Assembly (NCBI GenBank): GCA_041165345.1 | Contig: JBEANQ010000010.1 | Coordinates: 1 to 27,618 of the forward strand | Direction of reading: 5' to 3' | Length of the DNA: 27,618 nucleotides | Source of the DNA: JBBKWH01 sp041165345 | GTDB lineage: Bacteria > Pseudomonadota > Gammaproteobacteria > Pseudomonadales > Moraxellaceae | Shown here: positions 1 to 7,797 of the stretch, piece by piece | Position numbering within the stretch: the stretch's first letter is position 1 | Layout: the number at the start of each line of letters is the position of its first letter | The notes under the pieces: generated by a model | The model's input: only the letters and a program-made list of their open reading frames with translations | The model's database searches: none | Told to the model about the DNA's origin: nothing | Position numbers and translations under genes: made by a program

Positions 1-622
1 ATGCTGCTGTAACAAATGATTTTTTATTAAAAAAAGAAAGCTCTTTTAATGCATGTGCTTTCCTCGCTATTTGCTGACTCTTTTTTCCTAAATCAACATA
101 TGTTTCTGGATGTTGTGCTAGGCTAATGCCTTTAAACATCTCATCATTACGTTGCTCATTTCTAATTTTTTCATTAGTTGAATAATCAGCACCAACCCAT
201 TGCGGTCCTGAAAAAATTGAGGGATGGTAATGTGATATTATCCCTGCCTGACTCACTAAATCAACAGGTCTGATAAGCTCAAAATCATCGATTACAAAAA
301 CCAAAGCAACTGGGCGACCTTGTGCTACGATATTTAGTCCATAACCATAAGCACTCAATTGAATCACACCTATAACAACCAAATCAAAAATTAGTTTATT
401 TCGGTCATTTTTCATCACAAAAAATGTTAATAGGGGGCCTAAAATTAAATCAATAGCCAACATCATCCAATACATGTGAGTTACACCAGTAGCCGTGGCT
501 AATGGCGTTGGATACCACAATACAAATACCCAATACAATGCTATCCCTAAAAGAATCATAGAGCATAACATATGATAAAATGCTGCTTGTAAGCGTTGTC
601 TAACAGTCACTGATAGCTGCAT
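1..622 (-). CDS. TfpX/TfpZ-family type IV pilin accessory protein, 3' end cut off by window edge
   Basis: The reading frame begins at the ATG whose complement is at 620-622 and stays open to base 1, giving about 207 residues. Visible features are an N-terminal membrane segment (roughly residues 17-37) with the family-like VLWYPTPLATATGV stretch, a second segment with DLILGPLLTFFV (about 57-68), and further on QLSAYGYGL and GRPVALVFVIDDFELI. This pattern is that of the TfpX/TfpZ inner-membrane proteins encoded beside pilA in Pseudomonas and Moraxellaceae, which help pilin stability or piliation. The start overlaps the stop of the upstream glycosyltransferase by one base (TAATG), so translation is probably coupled. 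I cannot say whether it is closer to TfpX or TfpZ. The family call is firm; the biochemical role is only inferred. Confidence 0.82.
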   Translation of the reverse strand, partial: MQLSVTVRQRLQAAFYHMLCSMILLGIALYWVFVLWYPTPLATATGVTHMYWMMLAIDLILGPLLTFFVMKNDRNKLIFDLVVIGVIQLSAYGYGLNIVAQGRPVALVFVIDDFELIRPVDLVSQAGIISHYHPSIFSGPQWVGADYSTNEKIRNEQRNDEMFKGISLAQHPETYVDLGKKSQQIARKAHALKELSFFNKKSFVTAA

Positions 623-2538
623 TAACGACCTTCCTTTTCGATCAGTAAATCATCAATAACTTTTGGTGATTTATCCAACCACCATTGATCACTTAACATG
701 CCATTTTTTGTCAATAAATGACATGTCTGAGGAGCTGTCACTGTATGATGACAGAACCAACCAAATAATACACTAACATCATTGGTTAACCCATCATTAT
801 GGTAATATTTTTGATGTTGTAAATAAAGCATTTCCTGCTTTGCTTTGCTTTCATCATTTTTAACTAATTGGAGAAAAACAGACTGATAATATAAAGGCAT
901 TCTTTCTTGAGCGGGAAAATACCATTCAGCAATTTTATGATATTTTTCAGCAGAAACAATATCTGACTCAAATAAAACTAGAGCGTTAGTATAGTTGTAA
1001 TATAAAGCACCTATTTGACTCTTAGACAAATACTGCCATGACTGACGATCAGGATCGACATTCAAATCATGAAATTTTGGAATATTATTAATAATATTTT
1101 TCAGACCTAACAAACCACGATTATTAAAGCCATTCACAAGAAATACATTATATGTTAATTGATTTGATAGCGAAACTTCTTCGCCAGATTGATAAATTTT
1201 ACTTATTTCTCGCTCAAAGACATCAGTTAATCCCGCATCGAACAAGGCATCTAAATATCTTCCATGAACCATAGAATCATGAGGATTTATAGTGTATGTC
1301 CAATGCCACAAGTACAAATTGCTCCTCCAAAATGGCAATACACTGTTAATTGTTATGGATGACAATAACAACCAAAAGACTAAACCCAAAAAAACATAAA
1401 TCCTATTAAAATATTTTATTTTAAAATCGAAACAACCACATGCCAATGCAAAAAAAATCAGGGGGGCGGTCATAAATCGATCATGACCAATATTACCACC
1501 AATAGACCAAGGTACGAAATATAAAACTGGCGCCAACAACAACATAAAAATAGATAACATAATAAAAAATAAGGACTTCCTAAAAAAAGCCTTATAAAAA
1601 ACTAAAGATAAAATTGCCAACACCAATATAGACTTAATATATGAAACATACGATCCTATATTAAGAGAGTAAATTGGATGCATTACACTAATGTCATAAA
1701 ATGGAAAAGCAGCCTGCTTAAAATAAAAGAATAAAGCCTGTAGTGGCAACATTTGGTTAAACACACTATCAAAAAAAACATCTGAATTAAAACTTTGATG
1801 GTACATCTCTCCTATAGAAAAAAATCTGATTAACAAATAAAATATTATTGCGATTATATTTAACAAAAAAAGCCTTCTATTAACAAACAAAAATCTCATT
1901 AACCTTAAACCATTATCAGAAAAATAAATTGAAATTATAAAGATAACAATAGGAGTTAAAACACCTAACTCCTTACTCATTGCAGCACAAAATACAAAAA
2001 TTGAGATTAAAACATCTCTTATGCGCCCCCTATTAAATTTTATAAAAAATAATACTGATAATAATATAAAAGTTGTGACTAGCAAGTCAAATCGACCAGA
2101 GACCCACACCACTGATTCGATTAATGCAGGATGAAATGCATATAGCAAAACCACTAAATAAACCCGCCAAAATTCTTTATTAAGGAATTTTTTTATGATT
2201 ATGCTTTCAGCAACAAGGTATAGAAAAATTATGTTAAGTAGAAAAATCCCAAGGTTAATAGCATGTGAGATATGAGAAGACTGGCCAAAAAAATGAAATT
2301 CCGCATAAAATGACAGAAAAACAAGTGGTCTAAAATATGATGTTCCTGGCAAAACTGGTGTTGATAAAACAGACCACTCCAAATTACTATCTAATAAACC
2401 AGTTCTATCTAGAAAAAGTAAAATATCATCCCAAACATACGCATAAGCTAATACTCGGCAATATAAAAGCACACACACTAACAAAATCAAAAAAAGCGGA
2501 ATAGATTTCCACCAATTTTCTTTATATAAAAAGTTCAT
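622..2538 (-). CDS. GT-C-type membrane glycosyltransferase, TMTC/PMT-like (second copy), candidate pilin-modifying enzyme
   Basis: A protein of 638 residues with many hydrophobic segments in the first ~400 residues and a soluble C-terminal part. After the first membrane helix comes YVWDD (Asp37-Asp38), the position of the acidic pair in the first periplasmic loop of GT-C enzymes. Then follow TSYFRPLVFLSF, HPALIESVVWVSGRFDLL and GNIGHDRFM, which recall the TMTC/PMT-like family. The C-terminal region (ERMPLYYQSV, SKAKQEM) looks like a short TPR-like helical domain. The start is placed at the ATG at 2538 because GGAGG lies 5-6 bases before it; an in-frame ATG 12 bases further upstream has no ribosome site. 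It is clearly a paralogue of the gene at 2590-4449 and lies 51 bases after it. Location between pilA and a tfpX/Z gene suggests it glycosylates pilin. Donor and acceptor are unknown; base composition is AT-rich. Confidence 0.72.
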   Translation of the reverse strand: MNFLYKENWWKSIPLFLILLVCVLLYCRVLAYAYVWDDILLFLDRTGLLDSNLEWSVLSTPVLPGTSYFRPLVFLSFYAEFHFFGQSSHISHAINLGIFLLNIIFLYLVAESIIIKKFLNKEFWRVYLVVLLYAFHPALIESVVWVSGRFDLLVTTFILLSVLFFIKFNRGRIRDVLISIFVFCAAMSKELGVLTPIVIFIISIYFSDNGLRLMRFLFVNRRLFLLNIIAIIFYLLIRFFSIGEMYHQSFNSDVFFDSVFNQMLPLQALFFYFKQAAFPFYDISVMHPIYSLNIGSYVSYIKSILVLAILSLVFYKAFFRKSLFFIMLSIFMLLLAPVLYFVPWSIGGNIGHDRFMTAPLIFFALACGCFDFKIKYFNRIYVFLGLVFWLLLSSITINSVLPFWRSNLYLWHWTYTINPHDSMVHGRYLDALFDAGLTDVFEREISKIYQSGEEVSLSNQLTYNVFLVNGFNNRGLLGLKNIINNIPKFHDLNVDPDRQSWQYLSKSQIGALYYNYTNALVLFESDIVSAEKYHKIAEWYFPAQERMPLYYQSVFLQLVKNDESKAKQEMLYLQHQKYYHNDGLTNDVSVLFGWFCHHTVTAPQTCHLLTKNGMLSDQWWLDKSPKVIDDLLIEKEGR

Positions 2539-2589
2539 TCGTCCCTCCATTCATTGCGTAAAAAATCAGACTTACAGCTAAGAAAACCA

Positions 2590-4449
2590 TTATTTTGGAC
2601 ACTCCTGTTTAGAGAGCTTATTTCTTAAATACATTTTGTGCATATTATTTGCAAGATTTGCATATTCGACTTTATTAAAAAAGGCTATGCTATCTTGCTT
2701 AGACCAAATATCTTTAGCTTTTTTTGCATCTCCTAAAATACTGTAAATGACTGATTGTTGATAGTATAATGGCAAACGTTCGCTCTCATCTAAGTACCAC
2801 AAAGCAATATTAATATTATCTAACGCCTTTTTAGGATCACAGCCAAAACTAATAAGAGCAACAGCATATGCTGAATAAACACCTCCTAATTGATTGTGTG
2901 TTAGCATAAAACTATCAATTTTACTTTTACCATCTGGCTCATCATGAAATTTTGGTAAGGCAAAGATGACCCCCTCAAGGTATCGCATACCTTCAGCATT
3001 TCCTGTTGCAATTAAGCGGTCTGCATATACAATTTGAGAAGAAACGTCTAAAGCACCCTTTTCTTTTTTTTCTCGCTCAATTTGCTGATCAATTAAAGCA
3101 AATTGTTTTTGTCCAAAAGCTGCATACAAATAATTATAATGTGCAATTGTAGACTTTGGATAAGTTTTAAATGCCCAGTTCCATAACTGTAACTCATTTG
3201 CCCAAAAAGGCAAAATTGATATAACTGTCATAAATGACAAGATAAGCCAAAATCCAAATACACTTAAAACAAACTTTATGTTTATAAATTTATGTTTATT
3301 AAAAACAATAGACCAGTTTGGCAAAACTAAAGAAATACTAATAAATGACAATGCTGTTGTCATAAAACGTTCATGCCCAATATTACCAACTATAGACAAA
3401 GGAATAATATTAAGAACTAACAATAAACAAATAAGATATGCGACCGCTAACCATGCAGAGGCAGATCTTAGTTTACATACCATGTAGAACAAAAAAACCA
3501 GAAACGATACAGCAATAGCAATTAGCATCAAATTAATCATACCAAATCCAGAGTATAGGTCTAAAGGGTGTAAGACACCTATGTTATGAAATGGAAGAAA
3601 TGTTTCTATCAAATAAAAACCAAGTGTTTTAAATGGCATTAACTCATACAACAATACATCACGAACATAATCAGAGGTAAAAGGAATATGGTATATTCCA
3701 TTGATTGAATTTTTTCGAATAACTAAATAACCAAACAGCCAAACAGCCAAACAGCCAACGCCTTTGAGATTTTCAGATATAAATAATTTTATTAGAAAGG
3801 AATTACTTTGCGTAGATTTAGCATATGCACTCATCCATACACAAAACAATAATATAGGAGTAATTAACGCCAACTCCTTACACAATAAAGCGCAAAAAAA
3901 CAATAATCCAACAATCATTGATTTAATGTATGTATCAAATTTAGTCAAAAATACAATACACGTCATCAATATGAATGATGTAACCATCAAATCAAATCTA
4001 CCAGAAATCCATGCAACAGACTCTACTAAAGCAGGATGTGATAAATATAATAAACCTGCTAAACCAGCAAATAATGTACTATTTTTATCACCCCTAATCA
4101 CTAGTATTTTTTTTGCTAACAGAAATGTTAAAATCACATTCAATATATAAAAAGATAAGTTAACTATGTGAGACACCATAGGGTGCTGACCAAATAAATG
4201 AAACTCTGTAAAGAATGATAAAAAAACCAATGGCCTTAAATAAGATGTCCCAGCCAGCACAGGTTGTGAAATTAAGTTCCAGCTTAAAGGTTTATTAATT
4301 AAGTCTGCTTTATTAGCAAACAAAATTGTATCATCCCAAACATATTCAAAATGCATTACTTTAAAATAAAGTAAAAAACTTAGTGTGATAAGCATACTTA
4401 CTATGCTTAGCAAGCCAAATGTTGTCTTTAAATATGCTAAGGCTCTCAT
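2590..4449 (-). CDS. GT-C-type membrane glycosyltransferase, TMTC/PMT-like (first copy), candidate pilin-modifying enzyme
   Basis: 619 residues, polytopic, with the same order of motifs as its neighbour: YVWDD (Asp39-Asp40), TSYLRPLVFLSF, HPALVESVAWISGRFDLM, CKELALITP, GNIGHERFMTTAL, SILPFWANELQLWNW, LPKFHDEPD and ERLPLYYQQS. The two proteins share these blocks but differ widely between them, so the duplication is not recent. The acidic pair and overall plan fit a lipid-linked sugar-using GT-C enzyme acting on the periplasmic side of the inner membrane. The ATG at 4449 has AGGA about 11 bases upstream. It starts 40 bases after the hairpin that follows pilA, so expression probably comes from read-through of the pilA promoter. 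It is not a TfpO/PglL-type (Wzy-like) ligase by motif. TfpW, another GT-C pilin enzyme, is the nearest functional analogy, but homology cannot be judged here. Confidence 0.72.
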   Translation of the reverse strand: MRALAYLKTTFGLLSIVSMLITLSFLLYFKVMHFEYVWDDTILFANKADLINKPLSWNLISQPVLAGTSYLRPLVFLSFFTEFHLFGQHPMVSHIVNLSFYILNVILTFLLAKKILVIRGDKNSTLFAGLAGLLYLSHPALVESVAWISGRFDLMVTSFILMTCIVFLTKFDTYIKSMIVGLLFFCALLCKELALITPILLFCVWMSAYAKSTQSNSFLIKLFISENLKGVGCLAVWLFGYLVIRKNSINGIYHIPFTSDYVRDVLLYELMPFKTLGFYLIETFLPFHNIGVLHPLDLYSGFGMINLMLIAIAVSFLVFLFYMVCKLRSASAWLAVAYLICLLLVLNIIPLSIVGNIGHERFMTTALSFISISLVLPNWSIVFNKHKFINIKFVLSVFGFWLILSFMTVISILPFWANELQLWNWAFKTYPKSTIAHYNYLYAAFGQKQFALIDQQIEREKKEKGALDVSSQIVYADRLIATGNAEGMRYLEGVIFALPKFHDEPDGKSKIDSFMLTHNQLGGVYSAYAVALISFGCDPKKALDNINIALWYLDESERLPLYYQQSVIYSILGDAKKAKDIWSKQDSIAFFNKVEYANLANNMHKMYLRNKLSKQECPK

Positions 4450-4480
4450 GTATGAAACATCCTATCAAAATTAAACCTTA

Positions 4481-4512
4481 AAAAAGAACGAGACCCCATA
4501 TGGGGTCTCGTT
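4481..4512 (-). terminator. Terminator/attenuator hairpin after pilA
   Basis: A perfect inverted repeat of two 11-base arms, CGAGACCCCAT and ATGGGGTCTCG (4489-4510), has no unpaired loop bases in sequence. On the minus strand it is followed by TTCTTTTTT. It sits 17 bases past the pilA stop and before the glycosyltransferase genes, so it most likely ends most pilA transcripts and lets some continue. Confidence 0.85.
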
Positions 4513-4528
4513 TTCACCACACCACTGC

Positions 4529-4999
4529 TTATTGTTTGCAGGAGTTTGGCAGGTATTTGTTTTCAATCGTTGTTACAGGAGTTGCTGTTGCTGAATCAAC
4601 TGTTGCTTTACCGCATGCCCAAGTAGTACCACCGTTCAAGGTTGCATAGCCCAGTGTGCTACCACTTGCCTTACCTGTGGTCATGGTAACAGTCAAAGTA
4701 CCTGATGGGTATGAACCGGTGATCGCTGTACTAACAGTGCTGTATTTACCAATAATGGTAGCATTCAACTGGCCAGATGTTGCCACAGCAGTTGGAGAAA
4801 CCAATGTAGGCCAGCCACTCTTATCTGCACCATACTCGGACAATGGACCTTTCAGGCCACCACCAAGCTCAACAGCTTCAGAGACTTGAGCACGGGTGAT
4901 GTAGTCTTGATAAGCAGGGATCGCGATTGCAGCCAAGATACCGATAATGGCAACAACGATCATCAGTTCGATCAGGGTAAAACCTTTTTGTACGTTCAT
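4529..4999 (-). CDS. pilA: Type IVa major pilin PilA
   Basis: Prepilin of 156 residues starting MNVQKG, then the cleavage site and FTLIELMIVVAIIGILAAIA, the classical class III leader with Phe1 and Glu5 of the mature chain; prepilin peptidase would leave 150 residues. A C-terminal disulfide loop is expected between Cys129 and Cys154 (precursor numbering), followed by only Lys-Gln. The middle of the protein is rich in Thr, Ser and Gly, so it has many possible O-glycosylation sites. The frame is open further upstream, but this ATG has GGAGAG 6 bases before it and the sigma54 promoter lies between it and the next upstream ATG, so the longer form can be excluded. The following genes are putative pilin-modifying enzymes and an accessory protein. 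Confidence 0.96.
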   Translation of the reverse strand: MNVQKGFTLIELMIVVAIIGILAAIAIPAYQDYITRAQVSEAVELGGGLKGPLSEYGADKSGWPTLVSPTAVATSGQLNATIIGKYSTVSTAITGSYPSGTLTVTMTTGKASGSTLGYATLNGGTTWACGKATVDSATATPVTTIENKYLPNSCKQ

Positions 5000-5023
5000 T
5001 GTAACTCTCCATGGAAAAACAAT

Positions 5024-5036
5024 CCGGCTTTGCCGG
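5024..5036 (-). other. Small hairpin at the 5' end of the pilA mRNA
   Basis: CCGGC and GCCGG form a 5-bp stem with a 3-base loop a few bases after the predicted transcription start (~5041) and 25 bases before the start codon. A 5'-terminal stem of this kind could protect an abundant mRNA; this role is inferred only. Confidence 0.4.
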
Positions 5037-5051
5037 TACTGATAGTTATAG

Positions 5052-5067
5052 TGCATCTGGCGTGCCA
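5052..5067 (-). promoter_or_regulatory. Sigma54 (-24/-12) promoter of pilA
   Basis: On the minus strand the sequence TGGCACGCCAGATGCA matches the sigma54 consensus TGGCACG-N4-TTGCW, with exactly 10 bases between the invariant GG and GC. The start of transcription is expected near 5041, leaving a ~42-base leader before the pilA ATG. pilA is controlled by sigma54 and PilS/PilR in Pseudomonas, which supports the call. Confidence 0.88.
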
Positions 5068-5162
5068 ACTTCAACAAATATTTTTAAAGCAATGAAATAT
5101 AAAGGTTATTTGTAAAAGTAAAACGTAAAAATAGCACGCACAAAAAGAATGATACCGAGAAA

Positions 5163-5213
5163 TGACATTTATTGTCACTTTACCACACACCGTGTCACCA
5201 CAATTGATGACAC
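5163..5213. promoter_or_regulatory. Paired inverted repeats upstream of the pilA promoter, candidate activator (PilR-type) sites
   Basis: Two inverted repeats share the core TGACA/TGTCA: TGACA-N5-TGTCA at 5163-5177 and GTGTCA-N10-TGACAC at 5192-5213. They lie about 120-170 bases upstream of the predicted start, the usual distance for the enhancer sites of a sigma54 activator, and in the gap after yjgA. Assignment to PilR is an inference from the promoter type. Confidence 0.55.
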
Positions 5214-5227
5214 GAGCATTATTGTAT

Positions 5228-5755
5228 TTAGCTTTCTGACAAAATGGCTACTTGTTGCACATAGTGCAGCAGCGCTTGGCGGAGTTGGTCTTGCTCTGAT
5301 TGCTCAAAATGCTGAATGCGTGCACGTTGTACACGTAAGACATGTTGGCGCAAGGTATGACGTTCAGCGGCGGGATGTTGGCGAACAAAGTCATTAATGG
5401 CGGGGTCGCCTTGTTCAATCAGCCGCTCAAGCCAACGTACCAGTTGCGCTTGTTTGCGTGCAGATTGTCGACCAGACAATGCAGCAATAATGGGTGCTTC
5501 TTCTTCACGGCGTAGCAGCTTACCAATCAGTTGAAATTGACGACGGCGCGCTTCATAGGCCGTAATGCTTTTGAGTTCAAGCAAGCTGACCATGAGGTAT
5601 TCACCAATGGGCAGTTTTTTGATTTGCGACTCTGGTAGAGCGGCCAGTTGCTCACCCAGCGCGGCCATGCGATGCACCGCTTTTTTTTGCTCGGTTTTGC
5701 TGGGGCGGCCGTCAAGCGCTTCCCATTCCTGTTCGGGGGTTTTCGGTTTGGGCAT
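5228..5755 (-). CDS. yjgA: Ribosome biogenesis factor YjgA/DarP (DUF615)
   Basis: 175 residues beginning MPKPKTPEQEWEALDGRPSK, close to the usual ~180 of the family. The highly charged, helical sequence with QEWEALDGRPSKTEQKK, LPIGEYLMVSLLELKSI and ARRRQFQLIGKLLRREE is typical of YjgA, which binds late pre-50S ribosomal particles in E. coli. The frame runs further upstream through ptsO, but the start at 5755 lies just 4 bases after the ptsO stop and fits the family N-terminus. No strong ribosome site is visible, so coupling to ptsO translation is likely. It is the last gene of the rapZ-ptsO-yjgA run, with pilA regulatory DNA beyond it. Confidence 0.92.
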   Translation of the reverse strand: MPKPKTPEQEWEALDGRPSKTEQKKAVHRMAALGEQLAALPESQIKKLPIGEYLMVSLLELKSITAYEARRRQFQLIGKLLRREEEAPIIAALSGRQSARKQAQLVRWLERLIEQGDPAINDFVRQHPAAERHTLRQHVLRVQRARIQHFEQSEQDQLRQALLHYVQQVAILSES

Positions 5756-5759
5756 AACG

Positions 5760-6029
5760 TTATTCAGACTCGTAAAAGCGGGCGGCAAACAACTGACAAA
5801 CAGCGTCACAAGCTTGTTGTTCATCAGCACCATCGACAACCAGCCGAAGCGTGCTGCCTTTTCCTGCACCAAGCATCAATAGGGACATGATATTTTTGGC
5901 ATCCACCAACGATTCGCCACGACCAATTTGAATGGAGGATCGATACAAGGTGGTCACTTCAATCAGTTTGCCGCTCGCACGAGCGTGCAGACCCAGTTTA
6001 TTAATGACGTCGAGGGTGGTTTCAATCAT
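5760..6029 (-). CDS. ptsO: Phosphocarrier protein NPr (HPr family)
   Basis: 89 residues, the normal HPr length. The phosphorylation site is His15 in NKLGLHARASGKL; VDAKNIMSLLML follows, corresponding to the second functional helix. The gene starts within the rapZ stop (ATGA overlap), the same rapZ-ptsO order as in the nitrogen-PTS cluster of other gammaproteobacteria. NPr passes phosphate between EI-Ntr and EIIA-Ntr rather than transporting sugar; that it is NPr and not sugar HPr is inferred from its rapZ neighbour. rpoN, hpf and ptsN, normally just upstream, are not in this run. Confidence 0.9.
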   Translation of the reverse strand: MIETTLDVINKLGLHARASGKLIEVTTLYRSSIQIGRGESLVDAKNIMSLLMLGAGKGSTLRLVVDGADEQQACDAVCQLFAARFYESE

Positions 6030-6877
6030 GACCAGTACTTGAGTTCACGGTGCAGGGTTTGGATCGGCCATTGTGCCTTGAGTGCATCCGCAAGTCTATT
6101 GACCAGATAGACTGATCGGTGTTGGCCACCCGTACAGCCAATGGCGACTGTGAGGTAGTGGCGATGGCTTTCAGCAAAAACGGGCAGCCATTTTTGTAAA
6201 AAAATGAGGATATCGTTGTACATGTCATGCACGGTGTCATGGGTATCAAAAAATACTTTGACGTCTTTATCGAGTCCACTGAGGACACGCAACTCGGGTT
6301 GCCAATGGGGATTCGGCAAATGCCGAACATCAAACACAAAGTCGGCGTCTAGGGGCATGCCACGTTTGTAGCCAAACGATTCGAGGATCAAAATCATGCG
6401 ATCCCCCTGCCCCATTTTGACCGAGAGGGTGTGTTGCAGTTCGTGAATATTCAGGCTGCTCGTGTCTAGCGTTAAGGTGGCATGCCGAGCAATACCTGCA
6501 AGAAGAGAGTCTTCTGCTTCTAACGCTTCACTCAGGCTTTGATAGCGGTCTGTAAGCGGGTGGCGACGACGGGTTGAGGCAAACCGTGCCAGTAACACGT
6601 CATCACGGGCATTGAGAAATAAAATTTCGGGTTCGCCGTATTTACGCAGTTGCTCGAGAATGTCATCAAATTGCATGAGGTCTGAGCGTGGGGTGCGAAC
6701 ATCGACACCCAGCGCCAGCATGTCGAGGTTGTTTTCACGATCAAGGCGAGAGACGATTTCGGGCAGTAACGATAACGGGAGGTTGTCGATACAGTAGTAG
6801 CCCAAATCTTCGAGCATGTGCAGGGCGGAGCTTTTGCCTGAGCCTGACCGACCCGACACAATCAAAAGTTTCTTCAC
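6026..6877 (-). CDS. rapZ: RNase adapter protein / nucleotide-binding protein RapZ
   Basis: 283 residues, matching the E. coli length. The Walker A motif GRSGSGKS is at residues 9-16, and the conserved C-terminal signature GCTGGQHRSV starts near residue 247, a region that binds glucosamine-6-phosphate in E. coli RapZ. In E. coli the protein delivers the sRNA GlmZ to RNase E and so controls GlmS; whether the sRNA partner exists in this organism cannot be seen. The start is a GTG at 6877 with AGGA about 10 bases upstream. It lies just after the panC terminator and opens the rapZ-ptsO-yjgA unit. Confidence 0.95.
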   Translation of the reverse strand: MKKLLIVSGRSGSGKSSALHMLEDLGYYCIDNLPLSLLPEIVSRLDRENNLDMLALGVDVRTPRSDLMQFDDILEQLRKYGEPEILFLNARDDVLLARFASTRRRHPLTDRYQSLSEALEAEDSLLAGIARHATLTLDTSSLNIHELQHTLSVKMGQGDRMILILESFGYKRGMPLDADFVFDVRHLPNPHWQPELRVLSGLDKDVKVFFDTHDTVHDMYNDILIFLQKWLPVFAESHRHYLTVAIGCTGGQHRSVYLVNRLADALKAQWPIQTLHRELKYWS

Positions 6878-6899
6878 GCGGGAAAGATCCTTTTTAGAT

Positions 6900-6940
6900 C
6901 AAAAAGACGACCACAGTGTAGCGTATGCCTGTGATCGTCT
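6900..6940 (-). terminator. Rho-independent terminator of the pcnB-folK-panB-panC unit
   Basis: Arms at 6905-6916 and 6929-6940 (AGACGACCACAG against CTGTGATCGTCT) pair over 12 bases with one mismatch and a 12-base loop, and the minus strand then reads TTTTT. It follows the panC stop by 8 bases and separates the operon from rapZ. Confidence 0.85.
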
Positions 6941-6948
6941 GACGCCGC

Positions 6949-7794
6949 TCAGGGTACTCGAACCGCCAGATTGTCGATCAATCGAGTACGACCGAGTCGT
7001 GCAGCAACCAAAATGACCCATTCACGGCTGTCTGCTTGCGGCGTACCCAACAGTGGGGTGCGAATTTCCAGATAATCGACATCAAAACCCGCATGTTGCA
7101 GGTGTTGGCGGCCTTGATCTGCCAATGTCTCGACTTCGGTTGGCTGTGCCAGCAGTCCTTGACGAATGGTGTTGAGTGTTTGGTATAGCAAGGGTGCTTG
7201 CTGACGTTCACTGTCGGTTAAATAGCCATTGCGTGAACTCAGCGCGAGTCCATCGGTGGCACGCATGGTTGGCACGCCAATAATGTCGATGGGAAAACAC
7301 AGGTCACGGGTGAGATGACGAATAACAGCCAGTTGTTGGTAGTCTTTTTCGCCAAAAAACGCGACATTGGGCTGAACAATATTGAACAGTTTGGTCACGA
7401 CGGTGGCCACGCCCGTAAAATGGTTGGGGCGGCTTTTGCCGCAGAGGTCGCTGGCAATCGCGTCGACTTGCACGGTGGTGTGTTGTGGGCTGTCGCCATA
7501 GATTTGACTGACATTCGGCGAAAATAAAATATCGCAGTTGGCGTCAAACAACAGTTTGCTGTCGGCTTCGAGGGTACGCGGATAATTTTCAAAGTCCTCA
7601 CCCACCCCAAATTGGGTCGGATTGACAAAGATGCTGACCACGACAATGTCACAGCGGTTACGGGCTTCTTGTACGAGTCGTAAGTGGCCATCGTGTAGAT
7701 TGCCCATAGTGGGGACAAAACCGATGGTCTTTCGGGCAGCACGAGCAGGACCTAAAGCAGCATGTAGCCCTTGAAGGGTGGTTTCTGTTTTCAT
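6949..7794 (-). CDS. panC: Pantothenate synthetase
   Basis: 281 residues. It joins pantoate and beta-alanine using ATP in pantothenate (vitamin B5, CoA) synthesis. Visible motifs are GFVPTMGNLHDGHL with the HDGH nucleotide-binding signature (His34, His37), VSIFVNPTQFG, FGEKDYQQL and LALSSRNGYL with the KMSKS-like loop. The ATG at 7794 starts 3 bases after the panB stop, so the two pathway genes are surely co-transcribed. Length and motifs are complete; the enzyme should be active. Confidence 0.97.
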   Translation of the reverse strand: MKTETTLQGLHAALGPARAARKTIGFVPTMGNLHDGHLRLVQEARNRCDIVVVSIFVNPTQFGVGEDFENYPRTLEADSKLLFDANCDILFSPNVSQIYGDSPQHTTVQVDAIASDLCGKSRPNHFTGVATVVTKLFNIVQPNVAFFGEKDYQQLAVIRHLTRDLCFPIDIIGVPTMRATDGLALSSRNGYLTDSERQQAPLLYQTLNTIRQGLLAQPTEVETLADQGRQHLQHAGFDVDYLEIRTPLLGTPQADSREWVILVAARLGRTRLIDNLAVRVP

Positions 7795-7797
7795 TGT

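Noticed and set aside
3764..4150. Plus-strand frame of 128 codons inside the first glycosyltransferase gene
   Set aside because: It is antisense to a clear membrane protein, low in complexity (Asn/Lys rich from AT-rich DNA), has no ribosome site and resembles nothing.
5000..5016. Out-of-frame ATG overlapping the pilA ribosome site as a leader peptide
   Set aside because: It has no ribosome site of its own and its frame only runs into pilA; nothing suggests a function.
5000..5077. Longer N-terminus of the pilin
   Set aside because: The sigma54 promoter lies within it and the prepilin leader requires the start at 4999.
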